A stretch of DNA of 64,000 nt from Panicum virgatum (lineage: Eukaryota > Streptophyta > Magnoliopsida > Poales > Poaceae): contig NC_053148.1 in assembly GCF_016808335.1 (NCBI RefSeq), forward strand, positions 14,598,433 to 14,662,432, written 5' to 3'. The notes beneath the pieces were generated by a model that saw only the letters and a list, made by a program, of their open reading frames with translations, had not been told where the DNA came from and ran no database searches. This document shows positions 12,297-23,079 of this stretch, piece after piece. The translations under genes and the position numbers were made by a program. Within the stretch, counting starts at the first letter, position 1. Each line of letters starts with the position of its first letter.

Positions 12297-12960
12297 TTGT
12301 GGGACTGGGATGGGCGATGAGAGGGGGTGAATGGCAGTCTTCAAAATTCTCTTCGAAAAAGCATATTCTAATTTATTGCTAAAAGTATTTTTTTTCTAAC
12401 GATGATAGGTCAACTTATGACGAACTCACTTTAGGAACGGTTAGAAAAGCTTGACACAAAGTAGAAGCGAAGATTAATCAGAATGCTAAAAGCACGAGCC
12501 AATGTAAAGCGATTTACTTGATTAAAGCTATCATCAAATAGAAGCAAAGCTTGCCTAAAAGACGACCATAAAGAGTCTCAAAAAGATTAGAACTAATCAC
12601 GACCAAAGAATCCTCTCAACCAAGCATGCAGAGGTCTAAAAGAAATTAGCAAGATCAAGTACTAATTAAACACAAATTAATTAAGCAATAAGCATGCAGC
12701 ATATTAATCAACATGATAGAGAGCAGCACGAACAAACTAATCTAAACTGAAGATCAGAAATTAATTGATAAGTGCAAGAAAAGAAAAATGCAAACCGACA
12801 CAACAAGCATGCATTGGCTGCCTGCCTGCCTTCTCCTTGGGCCACGAGCGCCTTGTGCTTGCTCGCTGCACTTGGCTGCAGCCCAAGCACCTTCTCCTGC
12901 CTGCCCGCAGCCCGCGATTGGCCTGCCGGAGCTGCCCCACCTGGGCTCAGGCGCCAGCGC
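12297..12960. other. Unassigned intergenic DNA
   Basis: 12300-12780 is AT-rich and resembles decayed LTR DNA in composition. 12800-12960 is GC-rich, with short overlapping ORFs in several frames and no domain. I see no gene. Confidence 0.4.
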
Positions 12961-12968
12961 CTTGGTCT

Positions 12969-13685
12969 TAGGGATGGCAGCAGGCGAGAAACCCGGTGAG
13001 GGGCAGGGAACGAACCCATTCCTATTTGGGTTAAATTTCCCTGCTACCCGCCCCGCTACCCATCTCGGGTACCAATTTCACCCCATACCCACCACCCATC
13101 GGGTAACGGGTACCCATCGGTGACCCATCCCCACATAAGAAACTAATCAATGAGCATATCAAATTATCAATTGCACGTCTTCTTTCTCTGGTGGTGGGCT
13201 CGAGCTGTCAGTTCCAATAGACAATGCCATTAAGGGCAGTAGGGAAGGACGAGACGTCGGAGTCGGAGAGGCAGGTCGTAGGTAGGGGGCAGCAGCCGTG
13301 GTGACGCGGCGGGTGACTTGCACTCCTGCAGTGCAAACTGCCCCTGGTCGCGGCTGGAAGCTGGATGGGGTTGGGGGTCTGGACTCTGGCGGCGGCTGGA
13401 TGGGGTGGCGGGGTTTAGAACAGTGTGGGCTAGTGGGGATTAGGTTGGGGTTTGGGTGCTTATATAGCCAGGGTTTGGAAGTAGGCCCACATGTCATAGT
13501 AAAAACGGGTGCCCCATCGGGTAACGGGTCTGGGGTGTGAAAGAATGTACCCGTACCTGCTTCACCCAATGGGTGAAGAAAATACCCGTTAGCAGACCCA
13601 CAGGGGCAAAAAAAGCCCATACCTGCTCTCTAATAGGGTTTTTATCTGCGGGTTATTGGGTTGCGGGTCCTCATTGCCATCCCTA
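12969..13685. mobile_element. hAT-type non-autonomous element, 717 bp
   Basis: It starts TAGGGATGGCA and ends TGCCATCCCTA, a perfect 11-bp inverted repeat. Near-identical octamers flank it (CTTGGTCT 12961-12968, CTTGGGCT 13686-13693), as expected for an aged hAT insertion. The interior repeats GGGTAACGGGT/TACCCGT-type words near both ends. The minus-strand ORF of 153 codons covering much of it shows no transposase motif. Confidence 0.8.
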
Positions 13686-13693
13686 CTTGGGCT

Positions 13694-15024
13694 GCTATCT
13701 GACCAGGCCCCCCCCCTCATAGTCCTCATCCATTGCTTACCAAACATAGTCCTCATCCATTTGTAGATTTGCTAAGCACCGCTCTAGCAGCCCGAGCTCA
13801 CACACCAGAAGAATGCTCCTCTTCTGGTCCCGAGCTTTGCTACTCCACTTCATTTGGCACCCGCTCGCACACACAAAAGGAGATGTATTTTGCGCTTCCA
13901 CTCATCGTGCCAATGAAGCATGCCACCAAAGGTCTGGGGTTCCTGCACACTAGCCGTGTGTGTGACCTAACCTTGTTGTCACTTCAGCCAGCATGGTCTA
14001 TGTGCCCTCCTCTACTTCAGCTCACATAAAAAACGGAGGAGTCAACGACAACCAAACATGACAATGCCACCGCTGCAGCAATGACAAGACATCGATCCTA
14101 CATGCAGGCGGTAAGTACACTCAGGTATGTAACTCTAAGTTCACCACTCTTTCACTCATATTTATCTCGGTATGATTATTGCTTGATCATACAAATGCAT
14201 GCAACTTTTGCCTATTTTTTTGGTATGCTCTGACTTAAACCTTGTGCTTAGGATCTTTAATCAAATGATACTTGGTGTCGAATTTGATTAACAAGCCGTC
14301 AGAGTTCATACTTTTATAGGCAGTGGATGTAATCTTTTGCGGACTAACCCTGCAGGGAAGACTTCAAATAAATGGTTAAGTCCTTAAGCTAAATTCATAC
14401 AGGAGTTAATCAAGGTTGGGGACTTACTTCAAAAATAAAAATGCAGAACGTACCAAGGATGTACAAACATTTCAAGGTGCACTGTGAGTATACTGTCAAA
14501 ATACCCCTTTACGTTCAAGCAGTTTTATCCCAGCCTTGTCTGAGTTTTGCTGAAAGATACAAATGTGGTGAACAACAATAACAAGAAATAAAATCTCTAT
14601 TGAAAAAATATATTTATAAATAAATGGCAAGCAGTCTTGGATCCATGCTTTTTGAACTTTTGGATTTGACTTCCCATAAGCATGGATGTAAACAACTAAT
14701 CTCAAGGCAAATGATAAAATCCATTCAAAATTCTTTAAACATGCTTCGAGTATTTGTTGTCCACTAACCTTGTGCAGGGAATAAAATGAAAACAACCAAA
14801 GAGCAGCATGCGGCAACCCAACGCTCATACAATACTCCTTGGTTCCATGAGGGATAGCTACACGAGGAACTCAGCAGAACAAAATGCAAAGCTTTGCTTC
14901 ATGAACCTTAGCTATTGCATTTTCGTTCATGCCTGGTAAGTTCTGTCAGGTAAGTATCCCAATCCAAATGTCATGTCTTCACCCTGCTAAGTTACCTATC
15001 ATGCCTAGTTTGCCATGAATGTGA
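13694..15024. other. Unassigned intergenic DNA
   Basis: Near 13710 and 13742 the phrase TAGTCCTCATCCAT is repeated. A 110-codon minus-strand frame (14496-14828) is rich in hydrophobic residues but resembles no family I know. No promoter, intron structure or RNA gene can be supported. Confidence 0.35.
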
Positions 15025-15025
15025 A

Positions 15026-15326
15026 TATATATATATATATATATATAGTAGGTCTATTGGGTATCCTGGGTATGAAATAAGGTATTCTGTACCCGACACC
15101 CCCCTCCCCATATATATATACATATATGCATATATATATATATGTATATACATATACATATATATATGTATATACATATATATACATACATATATATATA
15201 CATATATATATATATACATACATATACATATATATGTATATATACATACATGTATGTGTATATATACATGTATATATACACATACATGTATGTATATATA
15301 CACATACATGTATGTATATATATACC
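15026..15326. repeat. TA / TACA compound microsatellite
   Basis: (TA)n at 15026-15046 and a long TATA/CATACATA tract at 15110-15326 interrupted by CATGTATG words. Open frames through it encode only Tyr-Ile-Met-Val runs and are artefacts. Confidence 0.9.
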
Positions 15327-15475
15327 CTTTCCATACCCGAGCCAGCCAGCCCACCATCGCGATCCCGCCTGGCGCCCCTCCCGTGCCGTTCCCTGCACCC
15401 ACGTTCCCTTCTCCCTTCGGTTTTTTTCCTCATTGACTCCGCGTGTCCGGTTTCTGTATTTTTAATCGGTGGTTA

Positions 15476-15777
15476 GAGCAACTCCAGCAAGGTTTCTATT
15501 TGAGTGACTAAACCCACATTTTAGTCATTTTGCTCAAATTTCCATCTCCAGCAGGGTCCCTATTTGGGTGACTAAAATGAGGGGATGACTAAATTTCCTC
15601 TCCCACGCCCTCAATTTGGTCACCCTCTACTTAGGCTACCAAAAGTAGAGCACACCATTTTTAGTCTATTTAGTCGATACTGCTGGAGTAGAAACTACAT
15701 TTTGGGTGACTAAACTTGGATGAGTAACTAAAATGAATTTTAGTCACTCAAATTTAGTCACTCCATTGGAGTTGCTC
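15476..15777. mobile_element. Tourist-like MITE, 302 bp
   Basis: GAGCAACTCCAGCA and the inverse CATTGGAGTTGCTC bound the insert, with TTA on both sides (15473-15475, 15778-15780). Interior words such as GTGACTAAA recur in both orientations. No coding sequence. Confidence 0.88.
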
Positions 15778-16942
15778 TTACAGGTTTTTTTTTATCGGTG
15801 GTGCAGGGGCAGCCGAGTAGGCATGCAAGTGCATTTTTTTTCCCCAGGACATGCAGAGTGTGACGACACGCCATTTTTTGGTCAGAACATAGAATATTCT
15901 CATTCTAGAGAAAGAAACCATTAATTCCAGCTGGGATGATCGTTCAGGTCATGGAGTAAAACCGTAACCATTTTCTATCATACCATAAGATTTGTCGCTG
16001 AAGCATATGCAATCATAAAAACTTCAATTCTATGCAAAGTAGCAGTAAGTTCTCTTATCACAAAACTGAGAACACTTTGCATTTACATTCACCATATTTA
16101 AACCGAGCACACCATAAGAGTTCATAAAAACTCAATGCATTCTGCTATTTTATTGACCCTGTTTTTACAATATGGTAGAACAATAAACAAAAAGGAAATC
16201 AGAAACTATCTAGCCAATCAACCATCTCATGTGCAGGTATCCAGCATGCATATTGCAATCTGCATAAGAGCTAAGAATTATTAGTATATGCAGGTTAAAG
16301 ACAGCATATACACATTGCATAAGAGCAAAACTAGGGGCGCATGGGAGCAAACAGAGATGGAGGGCGTGTTGAGGAAGCTCCTGAGCAGATGGCACGCCGA
16401 AGGAGGATTTGGTTGCAGGATCCGGCGCCATTGGCAGTACTCTCCTAGGGGTGATGGGAGGACAGAGCGACATCGCGGAGCGCTGGAGGAGCACCGGCGA
16501 CGGGAGGAGCGGAAGCGACATAATCCCAAGCTGGGTGACACCTGCAAAATAGAGGGTGCAGACTAATTTATTTCTTACTAGGAAGTCTAGTGCCACAAGA
16601 CTGAAGCTTCAAAATAATATGGTTCACAAGGTGAAATGGGCAAGGAGTAAAAAAAGTTACAGGAGCTATTTTTATTTTTTACTACGAAAGTCTGAACTGA
16701 ACCAGGATAGCATGCTTGTTCTCTTATTGTCTGAACTGAAAAATGCACACAGTATGTAGCACCATGCCGTTGTATATACTCTAGAGAAAGACTGAACTGG
16801 TCCATATTATGCTCATGACAGGGTGGGGGAGCAAAGTGATATGCATAATCAGATACTGAAATTTCAGAATGCATAAGCATGCATATGGACACCTCAGTCT
16901 CAAATATCAACGTCTACATATAAAGATGAAGTGGTACCACAA

Positions 16943-17120
16943 TATGCCTAAAGTCTAATAGGTGCAATCTAAGAAGAGATTCTGGCAGGATTTCATAAAA
17001 CTAACCACAGGTAGTTCGATAGATATATTACTACTATATTGTGCCTAAAGTCTAATAGGTGCAATCTAATAAGACATACTGAAAGGATTTCGAAAAACTA
17101 ATCAAAGGTAGTTCAGTAAG
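16943..17120. repeat. 97-bp tandem duplication
   Basis: GCCTAAAGTCTAATAGGTGC occurs at about 16946 and 17043, each followed by matching GGATTTC..AAACTAA..AGGTAGTTC wording. Two diverged copies inside the large TIR element. Confidence 0.75.
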
Positions 17121-19367
17121 AAATCATGGAATCAACGCTCTGATCTAGCCTTTACTTTGTAAAATAGGACTCTTTCCATGATTATGGCACTCTTTGCACC
17201 TATGGTTACTTTGTTTTGTAGCAGTCTCAACCAACCAGGCAACCATTGAGAAATACCCATCAACAGAAATAAGTGTTTATACTACCATTTCTGTAAAATT
17301 AAAAAATGTCATTATCTAAACTTCATCACACTATATAGCTCAAATATTCATATGGGACATATATTAAATTAACAGTACAAGCTTTATCACTCAACCTATT
17401 GATTGGCCTCAGTGAATTGGGAGGTGTTTCCGTCTTGATATGACCAAGGCCTGAAACAGAAGCAGATGAATGTCTAATGAACCACTATAGCATGTTGTTA
17501 AAAGAGACGATAGGCAGCGAACTAAGGTTGATCACCAACAACAGGCTGACTGCAGAGCTCGCACAAACTTCACAACAAAACACATACACATTTGCGATCA
17601 AATTCTACTACATCTGAACATAAGAATGCAATTAATGTGCAAATCCTTCGAGAAAATACATGTAACAACAAATCAGTAATACTAAAAAATATACAAGTCC
17701 AGTATCAGACGGAGGGAGCTAGGAATGGGCGAAGCAGACCTGGACGGAGGTTAATGACCTAGGAAGCCAAGATCTCGAATCGTGGGATCGACGGAAGGCT
17801 AACCAGCAGCTTGCAGCCGGCGGCACCAGTGCCTAGATCGGCGACGGGAGGAGCGGCGGCGCATGGATGGGTGGGGGGAGGGGGGGGGGGGGGCGTCACA
17901 GGAGGGGAGCAGTGTTGAGAGGATGGAGGGCCATCGGGATGAGGGAGCGGCGCAGGGATGAGGCAGCGGCATCGCAGGAGGGGAGCACCGCCGGGAGGAG
18001 GGGAACTGTGTCGGGAGTGACCCATAAAAATGAAGAGAGTGACCCATAAGAACATAAGTTATTTGCAACCACACTAGCCTGATAGCAAAATCTATCATGC
18101 CTGGACGGATGAAACCTAATGAACCATAAAAGCCACAATTGTCTGAAGCTAACCAAACTGATCGCAATACTTTGATGTGAGACTAGAAAAACTTCAATTA
18201 GATGGGATCTAGCAGAGATAGGTTTCTTGTCACAAATAATGACATATATGCACATGCAAAAAAGATACTATCTTCTAAAATGATGCCAGTGAACCATAAA
18301 AAACTCAGTTATTGGCGACCATACTAGTCTACTCACCAATTCTGCAGTCTACACACTAAGTCTAGTATTGTGGATTTGTAGTACATAATTTGCTAGCAGC
18401 AAATAACAACATATGTAAATGTAAATAGCTTACCTTCCAAAGACCCTGGTATAATAATACCAAGGGATAAAGCAGTTTGCAGGACCCATCTCATGGAAAA
18501 GCCATAAGAAAATGTTGGAGCTGAAGAATAGACTGATGATATTCAAAGGTGCAGGGCTGCAGGCAGGAACCTAACCTATGGTCATGGAAGTTTCGCAAGA
18601 AGATGGTGATGGAGCTCAAGACCTGTATAGAGGGTGTTCCACAGGCAGAGGTCAGGTTAGCACCAGCAGAGGTTGGATTCACGAGACGTTGTTTGCCGTC
18701 TAGCTGTCGCCTCCAGCAGGGTCAAAATGGTTGTCGCAGCAGGATCGATCCGGTCATCCGTATCCCTCCAGAGACAACAAAAAGGAGATGAGGCATTGGG
18801 ATTCAACAAGCAATCCAGATGTATACCTCTAGGTAATTAAGATTTCAGGAACATTAAAAAAAGCAACAGAAAAAATCAAGATTGGATAGGGGCAGCATCA
18901 TGATTAGGAGAGGATCGTTGCTTTTGACCATCCGAGCAGCTTGGTGTCACTGACCTTCTTTTTTTTGCAGAGCTCGTCCGTGTACGCCCCATTGTACACC
19001 CGCTGTTCTGCAGCCTCATCTCCATGGTCATGGAACCTGCAGTGGCATCCTAATTCAAAAGAAAAAAAAAGAATTATCTATGCTGCACCAATGAGTATTT
19101 TCAACATTCAAGAAACAACAGTGATGGCAATGATATGCAGCATTGATAAAGACAAGCTGATAATATACTGGCGATGCCGTATATCTCTGGGAAATCAGTA
19201 GCATTTGTGTCGATAAACACAGGCTGGCTTTACTAGGCAATTAAGCTTACCTCTGTATTAGGCTTTGCTAGAAAAATAAGCAGTGCAAAGTTTAGGAAAA
19301 ATCACCAAAATATATACGAAAGAGCTTAAAACTGCATGTCCTCTGTAAAAATGAAAATAATCACCAA
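17121..19367. other. Interior of the large TIR element, no gene called
   Basis: Mostly AT-rich intron-like DNA with a GC-rich block at 17700-18010 that includes a G14 run (about 17880) and another weak block at 18560-18790. Frames of 60-120 codons are scattered on both strands and lack recognisable motifs. The same is true of 15780-16940. Confidence 0.35.
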
Positions 19368-19372
19368 CTTAT

Positions 19373-19475
19373 TGTGGGAGAGAATAATACTTGTATTCCT
19401 CCAACACTAGATGGGTGGGTATATATAATACCTATACATGGGCCTCTAAACACACGAGCTCAATATACTCCAACA
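19373..19475 (-). repeat. 3' LTR of the copia-type element (minus orientation)
   Basis: 103 bp, TG...CA ends, about six substitutions and one 12-bp indel relative to the partner at 22960. On the minus strand it starts TGTTGGAGTATATTGAGC. Confidence 0.88.
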
Positions 19476-19597
19476 CCCCCCACAGTCTGAACTACCGGCG
19501 CAGCGGTGTTCAAGACTGGACAACAAGAAAACTAACACCCCCCGCAGTCTGAACTACAGATGCAGCGGTGTTCAAGACTGGACAAGATGAGAGTACA
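19476..19597 (-). repeat. Duplicated polypurine-tract segment, 62-bp period
   Basis: AACACCCCCC followed by CAGTCTGAACTAC and GCAGCGGTGTTCAAGACTGG occurs twice (starting near 19472 and 19534). On the minus strand each copy supplies a GGGGGGTGTT polypurine tract; the one touching the LTR is the functional-position copy. Confidence 0.75.
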
Positions 19598-19604
19598 AAA
19601 GACA

Positions 19605-21164
19605 TGGTATCTTTTGCCTAGGTTCTCTCCTCTCCTACCTCAGGCTGCAGCCGCCGCCGCCTCTCCTACCTCAGGGCTGCAGCCGCCGCCGCCGGCAGCC
19701 ATGGCCGGCCGCCGGCCGCCGGCGCCCCCTCCTCTCTCCTCCTTCCCTCCCCTCACCTCCTCGTCCTCTGCTGCTGGCGCTTCCTCTGCGCCGAGCGCCT
19801 GGCCGGTCGCTCCGTCCTCTGCAGGCGCCGCCGCGGCCCGATCCGTCACCGCCTGGTCCTCTGCTCCGCCCGGATCCGCCGCCTGGACCACTGCTCCGCC
19901 CGGATCCGCCGCCAAGACATCTGCTCCGCCAGGATTCGCCGCCGGCGGGCCTCCTGCTGCGGCCGCCGCCGCCCTGGTGGCCCCTGCGCCCCTGCTCGAC
20001 CCAGCCGCCGCTGCTGCTGGTGGTGCGGGCGCGGGGGCTGCAGGAGCAGGGGTCGCGGAGCTGGAGGGCGCAGGAGGCGCGCAGCCCCCTGGGCCCCTGC
20101 CCCAGGCGCCGCCCGGACCGCTCCCACAGCTGCTGGAGCCGCCTGCGCCGCTGCCTGGGCCGCTGCCTGCGCCACCTGGGGTGCTGGTGCCCGTTGGGGC
20201 CGCCGCGGCCGCCGCAGCAGCCGCCGCCGCCGCCCATCGCGCCACTGTCGCGGCCGGCAAGCAGCCCGCCGTCGACGCCGCCCTTCCTGAGGCTTCTCCC
20301 GCGTGGACCGGGCTCGGTATGCCGCCTGAGGATGCGCCGCTCGCCGCCGCCGCACTCCGTGGGCAGCAGGTTGACGCCGCTCTCGCCGCGGCCCTCCTCG
20401 CCGCCAAGTCAGAGGCTTCGACGGCCCAGGAGCGGGTCCGCGTGGCTGCCCTCGCCTGGGAGCGCGAGCGCGAGCGTGCCACGGCCGACGCCCTCGCCCT
20501 CCGGGTCGCCGAGGCGGAGCGCTTTCTCCGCATCTCCTCCGGCCAGTTGCCCGTCGACCCTGAGCCCGGCAGCTCCTGCTCCCGCCGTGCCCCGCCTGCT
20601 GGATCTGGAGCCCGGTACGGCCCGACTGACCCCATGGTCGTCCAGCTCCACCTCCAGGCAGCCGGCGTCCAGAACATCAGGGCCCTGGTCTCCGTCCTCC
20701 TCGATCCCGCGTCCTCCTCCTACGGCCGCTGGCGGGACCAGGTCCTCCTCACCCTCCGCCGCTACGCCCTCGACGACCACGTCCTCGTCGACTCGCCGAT
20801 CGAGACGCGGGATGTGACGTGGCTGCGCCTCGACAGCGTCGCCCTGTCCTGGATCTTTGGGACCATCTCCCTAGATCTACAGGACCTCGTCAGGACCCAC
20901 GGCGGCACCGCGCGGCAGGCTTGGGTGGCGCTCGAGGGGCAGTTCCTCGGCAACGCCGAGTACCGCGCCCTCCAGCTCGACGCCACCTTCCGCACCTTCG
21001 TGCAGGGGGACCTCTCTGTCGGTGAGTACTGCCGGCGGATGAAGAGCATGGCCGATGCTCTTCACGACCTCGGGGATCCGGTGTCCGATCGGGTCTTGGT
21101 GCTCAATGTCCTACGGGGACTGAGCACCACCTACGACCACCTGAAGGGCTGGATCGCCCACTAG
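19605..21164 (+). pseudogene. Copia gag, antisense to its host element, ends at a premature stop
   Basis: The frame is open through this block, with a credible start at 19701. The first 300 residues are Ala/Pro-rich low complexity. From about 20635 it is a copia-type gag (UBN2-like): a region with RWRDQVLLTLRRYALDDHV, then TARQAWVALEGQFLG, then SVGEYCRRMKSMADALHDLG and VLNVLRGL. A TAG at 21162-21164 cuts it, though gag-like sequence (FLQVRDDLALEEI) continues beyond. The left edge (19605) carries TGGTATC followed by GCCTAGG, like a decayed plus-strand primer site. Confidence 0.85.
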
Positions 21165-21589
21165 AGGCCCTTCCCCACTTTCCTGCAGGTCCGGGACGAC
21201 CTCGCCCTCGAGGAGATCACCAGGGGTCTCGCACCCGGATCACCCTCGCCCACCCCCGCCGCGCTCGTTGCTACTCCACCGGCCTCCTCCGCTGCTCCTG
21301 CCACCTCCCTACTTGGTGCTGCTCCCGCCGGGCAGACCGGAGGAGGGGGGGCCGTGGACGTCGCCGGCGACGGGGTGGTGGCGGTGGCACTGGTGGCCAT
21401 GCTTCTGCGAGCACCGGTACCGGTGGGGGCCGTCGGGGCGCGCTGCCACCGGCTCCGGCTCCCGCTCCTGCCCCTGCCGCTGGAGATACGCCCTGGCCAT
21501 CCTTCAGCAACCCATGGTCAGGGCGCATCTCGATGTGGCCGTTCTAGGGTCCGGGAGGGGGCCACCGTCCTCAGCTCCAGCCGGCGGCC

Positions 21590-22945
21590 ATGTTCACTGG
21601 CGCTACTCCACTCTTCGCGCCGTCCTGGACTCCGCCCGCTCAGCCCAGCCAGCAGCCGACCTGGCCTGGGGGGTGGGACCAGGCTGCTCTAGCGCAGTCC
21701 TTCAGCACCATGGGACTGACGCCGCCGACCAGCACCGAGTGGATCGCCGACTCGGGCGCCTCGTTCTACACCACTCCCGATGCTGGTATCCTCTCTTCTA
21801 TCCGACTCCCACACCCCTCTTGTCCTTCTTCTATCATGGTTGGTGATGGGTCTTGCCTTCCTGTCACCGCCGTGGGTTCTGCTCCTCATCTTCCCAATGT
21901 TCTTGTTGCTCCTCAAATGGTTCATAACCTTCTTTCTATTCGCCAGTTTACTGCTGACAACTCCTGTTCTATCGAATTTGACTCCTCTGGTCTTACCGTG
22001 AAGGATTCGTCTTCCCGGCGTCCACTCCTCCGATGTGACAGCCCGGGGACCCTTTACACTCTTCGGCTTCCTACTTTCGCTGCCTCACCTTCGGCTTCTT
22101 CGTCTTCTGCTTTTGCCGTGACGCCTTCTTCCACCACCTGGCACCGCCGGCTTGGTCACCCCGGCCGCGACGTTTTGGCTCAGCTCCACCGTAGTACCGA
22201 TGTTCCATGTACTAGGGCTCCTGCTGAGCACCTCTGTCATGCGTGCCAGTTAGGTCGTCATGTTAGACTTCCGTTTTCTTTTTCTTCTTCGCATGCTGCA
22301 CATGCTTTTGATCTCATTCACCGTGACCTGTGGACATCTCCTGTACTCAGTATGTCTGGTTATAGATATTATCTGGTCATTATTGATGATTTTCTCATTA
22401 CTCTTGGACTTTTCCTTTGCGCGCCAAGTCTGAGACCTTCCCCACCCTTCTCCACTTCTTTGCCTGGGTGTCCACTCAGTTCGGCCTCACCGTTAAGGCC
22501 ATCCAGTGTAACAACGGGCGGGAGTTCGATAACTCCACCTCACGGTCTTTCTTCCTGTCTCGGGGTGTTCAGCTGCGTATGTCTTGTCCGTATACCTCTC
22601 CTCAGAACGGCAAGGCTGAGTGGATGATTCGCACGACGAACGACGTCGTGCGCACCCTTCTGATCCAGGCTTCTCTCCCCCCGCGCTTCTGGGCTGAGAG
22701 CCTCCATACCGCCACCTACTTGCTCAACCGTCTTCTGTCCACTGGTTCTCCTGCTCCCACACCACACCACGCTCTTTTCGGTATCCCTCATCGCTACGAC
22801 CACCTTCGGGTCCTCGGGTGTGCGTGTTACCCTAACACCTCCGCCACCGCTTCTCACAAACTGGCGCCCCGCTCGACTCGTTGTGTGTTCCTTGGGTACT
22901 CCCCTGACCACAAGGGGTACCGATGCTTTGACCTCACCTCTTGCC
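21590..22945 (+). pseudogene. Copia protease - integrase remnant, antisense to its host element
   Basis: Aspartic protease motif DSGAS (about 21749), the gag-pre-integrase region WHRRLGHPG, and the zinc-binding CHACQLG (near 22240) come first. The integrase core follows with HRDLWTSP. A one-base frameshift lies near 22395-22415, after which the frame at 22417 continues. There the usual Asp of the second catalytic motif is Asn (QCNNGREF), and the Glu motif survives in QNGKAEW. LGCACYPN and HKGYRCFD mark the end of integrase. The block stops there, immediately before the minus-strand primer site, so no RT or RNase H is present. Confidence 0.88.
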
Positions 22946-22947
22946 GC

Positions 22948-22959
22948 GCTCTGATACCA
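22948..22959 (-). other. Primer-binding site (tRNA-Met) of the copia-type element
   Basis: Reads TGGTATCAGAGC on the minus strand, directly next to the LTR end at 22960. It is a perfect match to the common plant primer sequence and defines the element's true orientation. Confidence 0.9.
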
Positions 22960-23074
22960 CGTGGGAGAGAATAATGCTTGTATTCCTCCAACCCTAGATG
23001 GGTGGGTATATATAATATATATACATGGGCCTCTAGATGGGCCTCTAAACACACGGGCTCAATATACTCCAACA
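22960..23074 (-). repeat. 5' LTR of the copia-type element (minus orientation)
   Basis: 115 bp. It differs from the left LTR by a 12-bp duplication (CTAGATGGGCCT) and a few substitutions, including T to C at the inner terminal base. Confidence 0.88.
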
Positions 23075-23079
23075 CTTAT

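Larger units (their letters stand above)
19373..23074 (-). mobile_element. Copia-type LTR element with short LTRs and inverted internal coding block
   Basis: The element is bounded by CTTAT target duplications (19368-19372 and 23075-23079) and by LTRs of 103 and 115 bp. A primer-binding sequence complementary to initiator tRNA-Met (TGGTATCAGAGC) lies on the minus strand at 22948-22959, next to the right LTR. A G-rich polypurine tract lies on the minus strand beside the left LTR. The retrotransposon is therefore oriented minus, yet its only coding block (gag to integrase) is on the plus strand. RT and RNase H are absent, so it cannot be autonomous. Confidence 0.85.

Noticed and set aside
14496..14828. 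110-codon minus-strand hydrophobic frame
   Set aside because: No recognisable family, no gene structure around it, and AT-rich surroundings; not enough to call a gene.
14992..15476. Overlapping frames of 60-142 codons on both strands
   Set aside because: They run through a TA/CATA microsatellite and encode Tyr-Ile-Met-Val repeats only.
19640..20677. 345-codon minus-strand frame opposite the copia gag
   Set aside because: It is the antisense shadow of Ala/Pro/Gly-rich gag coding sequence and has no domain.
22948..22959. Possible tRNA gene fragment (TGGTATCAGAGC)
   Set aside because: This is a retroelement primer-binding site; no cloverleaf surrounds it. The same holds for 28178-28190 and 58999-59010.
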